Translations under genes and position numbers: made by a program
Shown: piece after piece, positions 63,443 through 64,000 of the stretch
Layout: each line of letters begins with the position of its first letter
Position numbering within the stretch: position 1 is the stretch's first letter
NCBI GenBank assembly: GCA_944472155.2
Contig: OX235271.1
Location: 118,797,329-118,861,328, forward strand
Direction of reading: 5' to 3'
Length of the DNA: 64,000 bases
From: Trichobilharzia szidati
Taxonomy: Eukaryota; Platyhelminthes; Trematoda; Strigeidida; Schistosomatidae
The notes under the pieces: model-generated
The model's database searches: none
The model's input: the letters and a program-made list of their open reading frames with translations, nothing else
Told to the model about the DNA's origin: nothing

Positions 63443-64000
63443 AATTATTTGCTATGAGAGTTAATGGTTATAGGTATGGAGGAAGTAGAGTACTTGTGCA
63501 AGGATTACAACAAAATAAGTTTTATGTAACGAATCACACAAAAGTGTAACGCAAACGTTGAACGTTGGTTTTATTTCAGCTTGAATATCGCATCTGTCGC
63601 ATACTAAATTTTTGCTTTATGTATTGATTTCGATCTTTATGGAGATTGAATATTTACGCAAATCATTTTGTCCTTCTGCATGCTTTTTATTCTGACCGCA
63701 TATATATGTTAGCAATGAGAGACTAAGTTTTTAGACTTTGGGCCTCTTAAATCTTAATGGTAGATTGCCTCAAAATTAAATGTTTGCGTCACGAATACTC
63801 GAAGTATTTGTTAAAAGGAACAGTTACGCAGTGTCTTCACTATCTTCGATTAAAACACAACTCGATTCTGGACGATTTGATTTCATAACTTCTTTGCAAG
63901 TTATCAGTTCAGCGTCTATTTTAATGTATTTGGTGATTTCAGAATATGGCTGAAAGGAACGGTACGTGTGTGGGCAACATTATTTGGAATAAATTCAAAG
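63443..64000. other. 558 bp, probable E2 5' UTR and flank
   Basis: No ORF or recognised motif. If E2 is 5'-complete, its internal promoter should lie in the first few hundred bases here. Confidence 0.4.

Noticed and set aside
1..64000. CRISPR arrays, bacterial operons, rRNA or snRNA genes
   Set aside because: No regularly spaced repeats, ribosome binding sites or recognisable structural RNA sequences were seen; gene structure is eukaryotic throughout.

Overview
This 64 kb window looks like nuclear DNA of a digenean trematode, most likely a schistosome. The evidence is AT-rich sequence, very short introns (30-47 nt) at the 5' side of genes next to kilobase introns, and a repeat load typical of schistosomes: two RTE-type families, several CR1-like families, a Penelope-like element with a GIY-YIG domain, and tRNA-like SINE fragments resembling Sm-alpha. 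Species and chromosome cannot be told from the sequence.

Three conserved host genes can be reconstructed exon by exon. (1) A syntaxin-1-type t-SNARE on the minus strand (start codon 23590; coding exons down to 10364; 266 residues recovered, membrane-anchor exon uncertain). (2) A Derlin-2-like ER-associated-degradation protein on the plus strand (23772-24658, six exons, 234 residues, complete). (3) An ANKRA2/RFXANK-family ankyrin-repeat protein on the minus strand (33640-29423, two exons seen, 213 residues). Syntaxin and Derlin are head to head with only 181 bp between start codons, so they probably share a promoter. Both act in endomembrane traffic or quality control.

Layout. 1-347: antisense RTE fragment (family B). 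348-4478: no recognised gene. 4499-8290: unclassified repeat, TA microsatellite and a nearly full-length but dead RTE of family A. 9915-23590: syntaxin gene; its introns hold a Penelope-like element (10.7-11.7 kb), a SINE relic (13.5 kb), a full-length family-B RTE with 11-bp target-site duplications (13.8-17.7 kb) itself split by a family-A insertion, another family-A tail (19.6 kb) and a GC-rich repeat (21.3-22.0 kb). 23.6-24.7 kb: promoter and Derlin. 25.4 kb: family-A tail. 28.4-28.7 kb: a perfect 93-bp-arm palindrome. 29.4-33.6 kb: ANKRA2-like gene with a family-A copy in its intron. 33.6-40.7 kb: degraded repeats (possible LTR, SINE with hammerhead-like core, CR1 fragment, Gag-like remnant). 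40.8-63.4 kb: a retrotransposon graveyard of CR1-like families D, E, F and G, an RTE 5' fragment (C) and an unclassified inverted repeat (R), with no host gene.

No element has an intact full-length ORF set. The longest open pieces are a 492-residue RT with its FADD motif (family E, 55.7-57.1 kb), a 400-residue ORF1 (62.2-63.4 kb) and a 326-residue endonuclease-to-RT-tail fusion (60.4-61.4 kb). Family letters A-G and R are local labels.
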